Shown here in pieces: positions 1-8,334 of a stretch of 27,954 nucleotides of DNA (positions within the stretch are counted from its first letter, which is position 1; every line of letters begins with the position of its first letter). A program made the position numbers and the translations under genes. The stretch covers positions 1 to 27,954 of the forward strand of contig DAIMZF010000034.1 in the NCBI GenBank assembly GCA_036734085.1, read 5' to 3'. The notes under the pieces are model-generated. The model ran no database searches. It saw only the letters and a program-made list of their open reading frames with translations, and had not been told where the DNA came from. This stretch comes from J038 sp036734085. Its GTDB lineage: Bacteria > Chloroflexota > Anaerolineae > Aggregatilineales > Phototrophicaceae.

Positions 1-3000
1 TTATGGATATTATTTAGCGCCGCGCTCGTTTTTATCATGCAAGCCGGCTTTCTATGCTTAGAGGCTGGCCTCACCCGTACCAAAAATAGCATCAATGTCG
101 CCATGAAGAACATTGTAGACTTTGGCGTGACGACGGTACTGTTTTGGTTGTTTGGCTTCGCGCTGATGTTTGGCCCCACCATCGGCGGGTGGGTGGGGGG
201 TGCGAACTTTATGGGCTTCGCGCCGGAATTTGACCCCACCAGTGCGGAGAATGTTGGCAACCTTGTTTTTCTTATTTTCCAGGTGATGTTCTGTGGAACT
301 GCCGTGACGATAATCTCCGGTGCGGTGGCGGAGAGGATTAATTTTAGCAGTTACATCATCATCACAGCACTCATTGCTGGATGGGTGTATCCGTTATTTG
401 GGCACTGGGCGTGGGCTGGCTTGCAAAACGGAGAGCTTTACGGCTGGTTGGGACAACGGGGCTTTGTGGATTTTGCTGGCTCAACAGTTGTGCATAGTAT
501 CGGTGGGTGGTCTTCTGTCGCACTTTTGCTGATTATCGGCTCCCGAACGGGGCGTTTTAATGCGGACGGAAGCGCGAATAAAATACGTGGTTCTAATCTC
601 ACACTTTCCGCATTGGGTGTGTTGTTGTTATGGATTGGCTGGTTTGGCTTTAATGGCGGCAGTGTGTTGGCGCTCAACAGTCAAGTCATTGGGGTTATCC
701 TTAATACGATAATTGCTGGTTCCTTTGGCTTGGTAAGTGCCCTTTGTGCTGGATGGTTGTTCAATCGCCGCCGTACGGAAGTTCATATTGTGATGAACGG
801 CGTCTTAGCTGGGTTAGTAGCGATTACAGCAGGCGCACATGCCGTAACGACCCTGCAAGCGGCGCTCATCGGGGCTATTGGTGGCCTTGTGATGATTGCC
901 GTTGATTCTTTGTTACTCCGCTTGCAGATGGATGATGCAGTAGGTGCTATCCCCGTGCATTTGGGGGCGGGTGTGTGGGGGACGTTGGCTGTTGGTATTT
1001 TCGGTGATACATCTTTGCTTGGGACTGGCCTTAGCCGTTCGGAGCAAATTCTTGTTCAGGGTTTGGGGATTGTTGTTGCGGGTATCTGGGCGCTGGGTGT
1101 GGTTTATATCATCATGTCTGTTATCAATCGCATAAAACCCCTGCGTGTTACGGTCGAGGATGAACAAGTTGGCCTTAACATCTCCGAGCATGGCGCAACT
1201 ACCGACCTGATTGATTTATTCCAAGTCCTGGATGAACAGAGCATGACGGGCGATTTAACCCTCCGTGCCCCTGTTGATCCATTTACGGAAGTCGGTCAGA
1301 TTGCACGGCGCTATAATCAGGTCATGGAAGCACTAGAAGAAGCCGTCGCCCGAACTGACATCATTGTACGCACAGCAATGGACGGCATCGTCACGTTTAC
1401 CCGCGATGCTTTTAAGATAACATCGCTTAACCCAGCGGCAGAAGCAATTTTTGGTTACACATCCGGGCAACTAAGCGGCCAAACATTAACGCGGCTCATT
1501 CAACCTAATGCACAGAACCAAGACCTACCCACTGAAGATTTTTTGCGTCGGTTGATCCTTAATATGACGGGTGATGGTGTACATTTTGAAGTACACGGCC
1601 TTAAAGCGGATGGTACGCTTTTCCCGTTGGAAATCACCATTACAGAGGGGCAGGCGGGTTCTCAGCATTTTTATGCAGGCATCTTCCGCGATGTGACCGA
1701 GCGCAAACAACAAGAAAAAGCCTTAATGACCAACCGCGCCAACTTGAGCGCCATCATCGAAAATACGCCCGATTGGATATGGTCAGTTGACCACGACTTC
1801 CGCGTGATTACGTTTAATACGACGGCAAAATTAACCTTCCATACCGTCTTCGGGCAAGATTTAGAGGCAGGGGTAAACATCTTTGACCTGTTGCCGGATG
1901 AATTACGTGCAACGTGGCAGATATACTACAGTCGCGCCCTGCGTTTAGACGCTGTTATGGTAGAACAACGCTTTGATAGCGAAGAATTTAATGCAGATAT
2001 GGAACTCACATTTAACCCCATTGTTTCTACTGATGGCATGGTAACAGGGGTTAGCGTTATCGCGCATGACATCACACAACGTAAGCATGTGGAGCGTGAA
2101 TTACAAAACGCGAAAGAAGCCGCTGAATCTGCTAACCGTGCCAAGAGCGCGTTTTTGGCGAATATGAGCCACGAACTTCGCACACCGTTAAACGCGATTA
2201 TCGGCTACAGCGAAATGCTTCAAGAGGATGCAGAAGATTTTGGGTATGAAGATATTGTGCCGGATTTAGGGAAAATTCAATCCGCAGGCAGTCATCTGCT
2301 GGATTTAATCAACAATATTCTGGATTTATCCAAAATCGAAGCCGGGCGCATGGAGTTATATCTTGAGGAATTTTCCGTAAAGGATATGCTCCACGAGCTA
2401 TCGACAATCACGAAACTGTTGATGCAAAAGAACAACAATCAATTTGAATTAGAAGTCGCGCAAGACATCGGCTTACAGCGAGCAGATTTAACAAAGGTAC
2501 GACAGACTATCCTGAATTTACTCAGTAATGCGGCTAAATTCACGGAAGGCGGTAGGGTAACGCTCCGTGCATGGCGCGAGGATGATTATATCGTATATGA
2601 AATAGCGGATACTGGAATCGGCATGTCACCGGAGCAGGTCGGGTCTATCTTTAATGAGTTTACGCAAGCGGACGCCAGCACCACACGGCGCTATGGTGGT
2701 ACAGGCTTAGGGCTGACCATAAGCAAACGCTTTTGTGAGATGATGGGTGGGCGCATCCAGTTACAAAGTGAGCTAGAAGTCGGCACGACATTTACGATAA
2801 TTTTACCGGCGGTCGTTATGCCTGTAGACAGTGAACATGTACAAGTGGATGCGATATTGCCCGATGTTCATTTTAGTCGGCGCTCTGGCTTAGTACTGGT
2901 GATAGATGATGAGCCAACCGTGCGCGAGCTTATCCAACGGGCACTAACCCGCGAAGGCTTCTCTGTAGAGACTGCACCCAATGGTGAAGAGGGCTTGAAG

Positions 3001-3639
3001 AAAGCGCGTGAGCTAAAACCGGATGCGATTACATTGGATGTTATGATGTATGGTATGGATGGTTGGGCTGTACTGGATGCACTGAAAGCAGACCCGGAAT
3101 TAACCGACATACCCGTAATTATGATTACGCTGGTGGATGACCAAAACAGAGGCTTTGCGTTGGGTGCGGCTGGTTACCTCACAAAACCAGTAGACCGTAA
3201 ACAGATGATAAACTTGCTCAACCGCTACCGCCGGGTGACTGGCTCTATATTGGTTGTGGAAGATGACAAAGATACACGCGAACTCATCGCCAGGACACTG
3301 GAAAAAGAAGGTTGGGATGTAACCCAAGCAGTCAACGGGCTTATCGCTTTAGACCGTTTAGAGGAAGTTCAGCCAGATTTAATCCTCCTGGATTTAATGA
3401 TGCCAGAGATGGACGGCTTTCAATTCGTTGCGGAAATCCAGAAGCAACCACTTTATCAATCTATCCCGGTGGTCGTGGTCACCGCGAAGGATGTTACATC
3501 CGCCGAGCGTGAACGGTTGGATGGCTATGTGGAAACAGTCCTGCAAAAATCAAGTAATACACGTGAGGAATTACTCCGCACAATAACGAATCTTGTTAAT
3601 GCACATCTACGCGCACAAGACGACAAAGAAGGTGAATAA
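1..3639 (+). CDS. Ammonium transporter (Amt) fused to hybrid histidine kinase with two receiver domains (5' partial)
   Basis: The frame is open from base 1, and the residues before the first ATG (nt 37) already match the start of an Amt core, so the true start lies upstream. Counting from nt 1: Amt channel about 1-380, then the Amt tail motif GLNISEHG, a HAMP-like linker (about 400-445), PAS1 (450-565), PAS2 (580-700), HisKA with SHELRTPLN (His724), a HATPase with N box NLLSNAAKF, DTGIGM and GGTGLGL, then REC1 (phospho-Asp1013) and REC2 (phospho-Asp1131). The channel keeps the hallmark residues of conducting Amts: twin His (165, 320), Phe gate residues (93, 97, 217) and AERINF. Known family: Amt-kinase fusions act as membrane ammonium sensors. 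There is no HPt and no DNA-binding domain. The stop overlaps the next ATG as TAATG, so the genes are translationally coupled. Inferred role: sensing external ammonium and passing phosphate to the neighbouring receiver. Confidence 0.93.
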   Translation, partial: LWILFSAALVFIMQAGFLCLEAGLTRTKNSINVAMKNIVDFGVTTVLFWLFGFALMFGPTIGGWVGGANFMGFAPEFDPTSAENVGNLVFLIFQVMFCGTAVTIISGAVAERINFSSYIIITALIAGWVYPLFGHWAWAGLQNGELYGWLGQRGFVDFAGSTVVHSIGGWSSVALLLIIGSRTGRFNADGSANKIRGSNLTLSALGVLLLWIGWFGFNGGSVLALNSQVIGVILNTIIAGSFGLVSALCAGWLFNRRRTEVHIVMNGVLAGLVAITAGAHAVTTLQAALIGAIGGLVMIAVDSLLLRLQMDDAVGAIPVHLGAGVWGTLAVGIFGDTSLLGTGLSRSEQILVQGLGIVVAGIWALGVVYIIMSVINRIKPLRVTVEDEQVGLNISEHGATTDLIDLFQVLDEQSMTGDLTLRAPVDPFTEVGQIARRYNQVMEALEEAVARTDIIVRTAMDGIVTFTRDAFKITSLNPAAEAIFGYTSGQLSGQTLTRLIQPNAQNQDLPTEDFLRRLILNMTGDGVHFEVHGLKADGTLFPLEITITEGQAGSQHFYAGIFRDVTERKQQEKALMTNRANLSAIIENTPDWIWSVDHDFRVITFNTTAKLTFHTVFGQDLEAGVNIFDLLPDELRATWQIYYSRALRLDAVMVEQRFDSEEFNADMELTFNPIVSTDGMVTGVSVIAHDITQRKHVERELQNAKEAAESANRAKSAFLANMSHELRTPLNAIIGYSEMLQEDAEDFGYEDIVPDLGKIQSAGSHLLDLINNILDLSKIEAGRMELYLEEFSVKDMLHELSTITKLLMQKNNNQFELEVAQDIGLQRADLTKVRQTILNLLSNAAKFTEGGRVTLRAWREDDYIVYEIADTGIGMSPEQVGSIFNEFTQADASTTRRYGGTGLGLTISKRFCEMMGGRIQLQSELEVGTTFTIILPAVVMPVDSEHVQVDAILPDVHFSRRSGLVLVIDDEPTVRELIQRALTREGFSVETAPNGEEGLKKARELKPDAITLDVMMYGMDGWAVLDALKADPELTDIPVIMITLVDDQNRGFALGAAGYLTKPVDRKQMINLLNRYRRVTGSILVVEDDKDTRELIARTLEKEGWDVTQAVNGLIALDRLEEVQPDLILLDLMMPEMDGFQFVAEIQKQPLYQSIPVVVVTAKDVTSAERERLDGYVETVLQKSSNTREELLRTITNLVNAHLRAQDDKEGE

Positions 3640-4010
3640 TGGCGCGCATTTTAGTTGTAGAAGATAATGATATGAATATGGATATGGTCACACGCCGTTT
3701 GTCCAAACGCGGTTACGAGATTATCACCGCGCTGGACGGCGCACAGGGGGTAGAACTGGCAAAGAATGAATTGCCAGACCTTATCCTGATGGACATGAGC
3801 TTGCCGGTGATGGACGGTTGGACGGCTACGCGGACGCTCAAACAAGATGAACAGACAAAGGCCATTCCCATTATCGCACTAACCGCCCATGCGATTGAAG
3901 GCGAGCGTGAGAAATGCCTCGCCGCAGGTGCGGATGAATACGAACCTAAACCAATTAAGTTTGCGATATTAATGGACAAGATTAAGCATTTTTTGGGCGA
4001 GGATGACTAA
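3639..4010 (+). CDS. Single-domain response regulator (CheY/DivK-like receiver)
   Basis: This 123-residue protein is only a receiver domain. The acidic pocket is Glu8-Asp9 in ILVVEDN, the phospho-acceptor is Asp52 in LILMDMSLPVMDGW, the conserved Thr is in IIALTAHA, and the conserved Lys is in YEPKPI. No output domain follows. It starts inside the stop codon of the Amt-kinase (TAATG), so the two are almost certainly made together, and it is the obvious phosphate acceptor or shuttle of that kinase. The next gene starts 12 nt downstream. Stand-alone receivers of this type usually work by protein contact or as intermediates in a phosphorelay; the partner here is inferred, with the downstream Ser/Thr kinase a candidate. 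Confidence 0.93.
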   Translation: MARILVVEDNDMNMDMVTRRLSKRGYEIITALDGAQGVELAKNELPDLILMDMSLPVMDGWTATRTLKQDEQTKAIPIIALTAHAIEGEREKCLAAGADEYEPKPIKFAILMDKIKHFLGEDD

Positions 4011-4022
4011 CCAAGAGAGTAT

Positions 4023-7000
4023 ATGATGTCTGGGGAAGCTGGCGCTGATAACATCACAAAACGCTATGAACTAAAAGAGCGCATCGGGCAGGGCGGCATG
4101 GGCACGGTCTTTCGGGCGTATGATCGCTTGACGGGTGAGTTAGTCGCGCTCAAGCGTGTATTAGGTGATGTGCCAGATATGCCCAAAAATACCGCCGGAG
4201 ATAACTTCCGCATGGCGCTAGCACAGGAGTTTAAACTTCTTGCGACCATGCATCATCCTAACGTGATTGAGGTGCGCGACTATGGTTTTGATAGTGGTGG
4301 TCAGCCTTACTTTACAATGGAGTTGCTCCATAACCCGCAGACAATCCTCCAGGCCAGCCATCGCCAACCTGTAGACACTATCCTCAGCTATATCATGCAA
4401 ATGCTCCAGGCAATTGAGTATCTGCATCGGCGTGGCGTGTTACACCGCGATTTAAAGCCTGCCAATGTGTTAGTGGTAGAGGGCGTTGTCAAAGTGTTGG
4501 ACTTCGGCCTTTCGGAAATGCGTGATAAACAACCCACACAATCGGACAAAGCTGATGATGTTAATGCCGGGACGATTGCTTATATGTCACCGGAGGTACT
4601 GCTTGGTAATGCGCCTACAGAGGCCGCCGACCTCTATGCTGTAGGTGTGATGATGTATGAAATCCTGAACGGGCATCATCCGTTTAATGACACAAACATT
4701 ACCGCACTCATTAACGACATCATCTACAAAATGCCGGATACAGCCACATTAGACGTTCCACTTGACTTAGTGCTGATTATCGAACGTCTGCTACAAAAAG
4801 AACCGGACGTTCGTTATCTGAGTGCGCGTGATGTTATGATTGCGCTGAACTATGTTCTGACGCCGCCGCTTGATATTGAAACAACCGCTACCCGCGAAAG
4901 TTTTATCAAAGCGGCGCGCCTTATCGGTCGTGATGAAGAAATCCACCAATTAACCCATGCTCTGGAAGACGCCCTGAGTGGACGGGGGAGTATGTGGCTT
5001 ATTGCCGGAGAAAGCGGCGTTGGTAAATCGCGCCTGGTGGATGAAATCCGCACACTTGCTATGGTGCGCGGTGCATTAGTCATGCGTGGCGCGGTTATTG
5101 CGGAGGGTAAAACACCTTATCATTCATGGCGTAATGTCCTGCGATGGTTGGCCTTGCTGGTTAAGATGGATGCCGTTGATGCGGGATTAGTCCGGTTACT
5201 TGTGCCGGATGTTATCACGCTCCCACCAGATGATGTACAAACTGCGCTGGGGTTAGACCCGCAAAAAGTCCAGGCACGGTTGCTCAACCTCATCCAACAG
5301 AGTTTTGTCTATCAAAATAGCCCGATTGTTATTCTACTGGAAGATTTACATTGGGCAGGTAGCGAAGATCTCGCACTGCTAAATAAGATTACAAGCATTA
5401 TGCATGATGTTCCGCTACTGGTGATTGCCAGCTATCGGGATGACGAACGCCCGGATTTACCCGAGTCTCTGCCACCCGTGCCCATCATCAAGCTAGGCCG
5501 TCTTAACGAAGCGCATATCGCAGAGCTAAGTCAGGCGATGCTCGGTCATGCTGGGCGGCATCCACAAGTTGTGGATTTATTACGCCGGGAAACTGAAGGC
5601 AATGTCTTCTTTCTTGTGGAAGTTGTACGGGCATTGGCTGAAGAAGTGGGCGAACTGGAGCAGATTGGGCGAGCGACTTTACCACAATATGTTTTTACAG
5701 GGGGTATCAAACGGATTGTTCAGCGTCGTCTGGATCATGTCCCGCCAGAATTGCATGATTTGTTGGCGGTGGCGGCTATTATCGGCAGAGAGCTAGACCT
5801 TAATCTACTGCGTTTGTTCCGTGATGGTGTCGATGTTGATAAATTTTTGCTGATATGTGCTAATGCCGCCGTACTGGAATCTCACGATGGCGTATGGCAA
5901 TTCTCCCATGACAAGCTCCGTGAAGGGGTGATTGAACGCTTAACGACTGCAGAACGTAATCACCTGCACCAGCAACTCGCACAAGCCATTGAGCTAACTT
6001 ACGCTCCGCTAGATGCTTACGCGGCGATTTTAGCCTATCATTGGGGACGGGCGGGAGAACATCAGCAGGAGGCGCACTATGCCACAATTGCCGGGGAGCA
6101 GGCACTCCGTAGCGGTGCATATCAGCAGGCGATAGATTATTTTGAACGGGCGCTGTATTTGATGCCTTCGGAATCTGCTTCCAATGCCGCCATGCAGACA
6201 CGCCGCATCCAGCTACAACATCGTAAAGCAGAGGGGTATTTAGGATTTGGTGGTTATATGCAGGCACGTCAAATCTATCAACAGAGCCTGACTTTGAGCG
6301 AAAAATCTGAGGATATGGTAGGCTTGGCGGCTTCTCTGCTTGGCTTGGGCAATGTAGAGTATGCTCGAGCAATCTTCGAGAGTGCGGAGCGTTATTATCA
6401 GCGTAGTTTGGATGTTTACCGCCACCTGAATGATGAATCCAGTGAAGCAAAGGTACTTAACAGCCTGGGTAATGTAGCTTATGAATTAGGCCGTGACGAT
6501 GAAGCCAAGATACTCTATCAGGAGAGCTTAAATATCTCTCGTAGGATTGGTGACCAATGGGGTATGGCGGGAGCTTTGCCTGTGTCGGATGCACATGATG
6601 AATCGCATCACACCCATGATGATCGCCGCCGTGAGTTGCAAGCGCAATTGCTGAAGCATAAACAACGAGGAAGCTATACCGAAATTATAACCACGTTATT
6701 TGAACTCGGGGTGATCGCGTTTCAAACGGGAGAAGATTTAGAAGCACAGCATAATTTCCAGCAGATTATTACGCTGGTTCAATCAGAAGCCGTCGGGCAT
6801 CAGTTAGTGCATATTTATGATTATATGGGTCAAATTGCGCTCCGTGCTGACGAACCAGATAAAGCGCGTCATTTTTTCACACAGAGCTTGCACCTTGCGC
6901 TGGAATATAACATGGCGGAATACCTGTTGCAGTCTGTCTTCCGTTTGGCACAGTGGATGGTGATGCAAAATCCAGCAGAAGCGGTGATGTTGCTCTCATT

Positions 7001-7172
7001 TATTATGGGACATCCAGATGTGAGCCAGCAAGTTGAAGATTCCGTCGAGCGGATGGTCTTCGATCTTGAAGTTTCGCTGGATGCCAGCATACTGAAAACC
7101 CATTGGGAGCAAGGAAAGTCTTTGACTTTAGATGAGATTTTTAAGCTGGTGCAAAGTATTGGTGCGAATTAA
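4023..7172 (+). CDS. Ser/Thr protein kinase with AAA-type ATPase and TPR domains
   Basis: This is a 1049-residue multidomain regulator. The N-terminal kinase (about 15-275) has the glycine loop IGQGGMGTVF, Lys44, HRDLKPAN (Asp143), DFG (160-162) and the SPE form of the APE motif (189-191), so it should be catalytically active. A predicted ATPase (about 300-560) has Walker A GESGVGKS (Lys335) and a Walker B-like ILLEDLHW, as in LuxR/MalT-type STAND or AAA_16 modules. The C-terminal half (about 680-1000) is helical with clear TPR-like repeats. A His cluster (His858, 862, 863, 865) interrupts the TPR run. No membrane segment is seen, so it is probably cytoplasmic. ATG at 4026 is an equally possible start. 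It follows the receiver gene by 12 nt, so one operon is likely; the link to ammonium sensing is inferred from position only. Confidence 0.92.
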   Translation: MMSGEAGADNITKRYELKERIGQGGMGTVFRAYDRLTGELVALKRVLGDVPDMPKNTAGDNFRMALAQEFKLLATMHHPNVIEVRDYGFDSGGQPYFTMELLHNPQTILQASHRQPVDTILSYIMQMLQAIEYLHRRGVLHRDLKPANVLVVEGVVKVLDFGLSEMRDKQPTQSDKADDVNAGTIAYMSPEVLLGNAPTEAADLYAVGVMMYEILNGHHPFNDTNITALINDIIYKMPDTATLDVPLDLVLIIERLLQKEPDVRYLSARDVMIALNYVLTPPLDIETTATRESFIKAARLIGRDEEIHQLTHALEDALSGRGSMWLIAGESGVGKSRLVDEIRTLAMVRGALVMRGAVIAEGKTPYHSWRNVLRWLALLVKMDAVDAGLVRLLVPDVITLPPDDVQTALGLDPQKVQARLLNLIQQSFVYQNSPIVILLEDLHWAGSEDLALLNKITSIMHDVPLLVIASYRDDERPDLPESLPPVPIIKLGRLNEAHIAELSQAMLGHAGRHPQVVDLLRRETEGNVFFLVEVVRALAEEVGELEQIGRATLPQYVFTGGIKRIVQRRLDHVPPELHDLLAVAAIIGRELDLNLLRLFRDGVDVDKFLLICANAAVLESHDGVWQFSHDKLREGVIERLTTAERNHLHQQLAQAIELTYAPLDAYAAILAYHWGRAGEHQQEAHYATIAGEQALRSGAYQQAIDYFERALYLMPSESASNAAMQTRRIQLQHRKAEGYLGFGGYMQARQIYQQSLTLSEKSEDMVGLAASLLGLGNVEYARAIFESAERYYQRSLDVYRHLNDESSEAKVLNSLGNVAYELGRDDEAKILYQESLNISRRIGDQWGMAGALPVSDAHDESHHTHDDRRRELQAQLLKHKQRGSYTEIITTLFELGVIAFQTGEDLEAQHNFQQIITLVQSEAVGHQLVHIYDYMGQIALRADEPDKARHFFTQSLHLALEYNMAEYLLQSVFRLAQWMVMQNPAEAVMLLSFIMGHPDVSQQVEDSVERMVFDLEVSLDASILKTHWEQGKSLTLDEIFKLVQSIGAN

Positions 7173-7191
7173 CATCCTAATTCGCACCAAT
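7158..7191. terminator. Bidirectional hairpin between convergent genes
   Basis: Perfect 14-bp inverted repeat: ATTGGTGCGAATTA at 7158-7171 and its reverse complement at 7178-7191, with a 6-nt loop. The left arm contains the last codons and most of the stop codon of the protein kinase gene. The right arm ends 8 bp before the stop of the convergent epimerase gene. No long T tract follows on either strand, so it may stop transcription weakly or protect mRNA 3' ends. Confidence 0.7.
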
Positions 7192-7198
7192 CAATGTC

Positions 7199-8152
7199 TT
7201 AAGCCGCTTGAGACTGCTGATGTTCTTTATACCATGCTAATGTGCGCCGGATTGCTTCCGCATGGGGTGTGGCATGGTCGCCAAAGGCCGCGACAAATTT
7301 ACTGTTATCCACGACATTCGGGTTCTCGAAACCATACATCATTTCGACTGTTTCGCGTGCACCGGGAATAAACAAACCGCCAATACGCATCATAAACTTG
7401 CCTAATGTGGCGATTTTAGGCGTTTGTCCCAATTGCTCGTAAGCAATATGAATTAATTCGCGTGTGGTAATCGTCGGGGCATTGGGGATGTGCCATGCCT
7501 GGCCGAAGGCTTCTTCATGCTCACCCAAAATAACTAGGGCTTTGCCGAAGTCTTCAATGTAGCTATAGGTGTGGGGTAGGTCGATATTGCCAACGGCCTG
7601 TGCGGGTTTGCCTGCCAACATCGGCGCGAAGACGCGATCCCCCATAACAGAATCCAACACACCTGGCCCATAAAAATCCGCCGCTCGGCCAATGCTCACT
7701 TGTAAACGGCCTGATTCGTGTGCTTTTAGGGCTTGGGTGGCCGCTTCCGCACGGACTTTGCCCTTACGTGTTTGGGCGTGATAAGGCAAGCCTTCGTGGA
7801 CTTTTCCGCTAATGTCGCCATACATATACAAATTATCCCCGATGATAAGCTTAGCGCCATTGGCCGCCACACCTGTGATGATAGATTCTTGCATCGGGAT
7901 AAACTGCGTGACCCAATCCCAATAAGCGGGTTGTGCACACTGGTACACATGGGTCGCGCCTTTTGTAACGGCTTTTGTTTTTGTCGTGTCGAATGCGTCA
8001 CTTGCGATAATTTCGACACCACTAGGGACATTTGCTTTACCACTACGATTGATCATACGTACTTGCTTTCCACGTTGGATAAGCTCGCGCATGACGGATA
8101 AACCCAACGGGCCAGTGCCGAAAATGACATGAAGTTCGTTTGAATTTGCCAT
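7199..8152 (-). CDS. NAD(P)-dependent epimerase/dehydratase-like protein (extended SDR fold)
   Basis: A 317-residue Rossmann-fold protein. The N terminus has a nucleotide-binding glycine motif, GTGPLG (12-17), followed by an Arg/Asn-rich stretch (VRMINRSGK) that suggests NADP preference. The middle and C-terminal parts (DNLYMYGD, VRAEAA, IGRAADFYGPG, YIEDFGKALVILGE, WHIPNAPTITTRELI) are typical of epimerase/dehydratase-like SDRs. A canonical catalytic YxxxK is not clear, so the reaction and substrate are unknown. The start is ATG at 8152, with AAGGTGG nine bases upstream; an in-frame TTG at 8161 directly abuts that ribosome site and is less likely. It is divergent from a TetR gene whose presumed operator covers this gene's -10 box, so it is probably the regulator's target. 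Confidence 0.85.
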   Translation of the reverse strand: MANSNELHVIFGTGPLGLSVMRELIQRGKQVRMINRSGKANVPSGVEIIASDAFDTTKTKAVTKGATHVYQCAQPAYWDWVTQFIPMQESIITGVAANGAKLIIGDNLYMYGDISGKVHEGLPYHAQTRKGKVRAEAATQALKAHESGRLQVSIGRAADFYGPGVLDSVMGDRVFAPMLAGKPAQAVGNIDLPHTYSYIEDFGKALVILGEHEEAFGQAWHIPNAPTITTRELIHIAYEQLGQTPKIATLGKFMMRIGGLFIPGARETVEMMYGFENPNVVDNSKFVAAFGDHATPHAEAIRRTLAWYKEHQQSQAA

Positions 8153-8190
8153 GATAACCAACCACCTTTTGTTTTCTCTAACTCATTTCT

Positions 8191-8210
8191 ATTTACACTG
8201 TAAATTTACA
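8191..8210. promoter_or_regulatory. Overlapping palindromes, probable TetR-type operator
   Basis: ATTTACACTGTAAATTTACA holds two overlapping palindromes: ATTTACA-C-TGTAAAT (8191-8205) and the perfect 12-mer TGTAAATTTACA (8199-8210). They overlap the -10 element of the minus-strand epimerase gene and sit in the divergent region shared with the TetR gene. A further imperfect palindrome GTTTATTTAAAC lies at 8213-8224, and a degenerate inverted copy at 8288-8298 covers the TetR promoter -10. Binding by the adjacent TetR protein is inferred. Confidence 0.55.
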
Positions 8211-8231
8211 TCGTTTATTTAAACTTGTCAA
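8203..8231 (-). promoter_or_regulatory. Promoter of the epimerase-like gene
   Basis: On the minus strand, a perfect -35 box TTGACA (8231-8226) is followed after 17 bp by TAAATT (8208-8203). It lies about 50 bp upstream of the ATG at 8152. The -10 box sits inside the palindromes listed at 8191-8210. Confidence 0.6.
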
Positions 8232-8261
8232 CTACCCAAAATCATCATCATAAAAATTGCC

Positions 8262-8290
8262 TTGACAATTTAAGAGTGAGAGCATAAGTT
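8262..8290 (+). promoter_or_regulatory. Promoter of the TetR-family gene
   Basis: TTGACA at 8262-8267, then a 17-bp spacer, then TAAGTT at 8285-8290, 45 bp before the GTG start. This places the start of transcription near 8297. Confidence 0.55.
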
Positions 8291-8334
8291 AAATAAACAG
8301 CGTTAATAATTTGAATTAGAAAGGTTATCCACCA

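Noticed and set aside
37..39. ATG at 37 as the start of the Amt-kinase
   Set aside because: The 12 codons before it are open and match the conserved Amt N-terminal region (LWILFSAALVFI), so the gene is cut by the window edge.
5860..6450. 196-residue minus-strand open frame inside the Ser/Thr kinase gene
   Set aside because: No recognisable motif, and it lies fully antisense to TPR-coding sequence; a shadow frame.
8153..8161. TTG start for the epimerase-like gene
   Set aside because: It directly abuts the AAGGTGG ribosome site, whereas ATG 8152 has a proper nine-base spacing.
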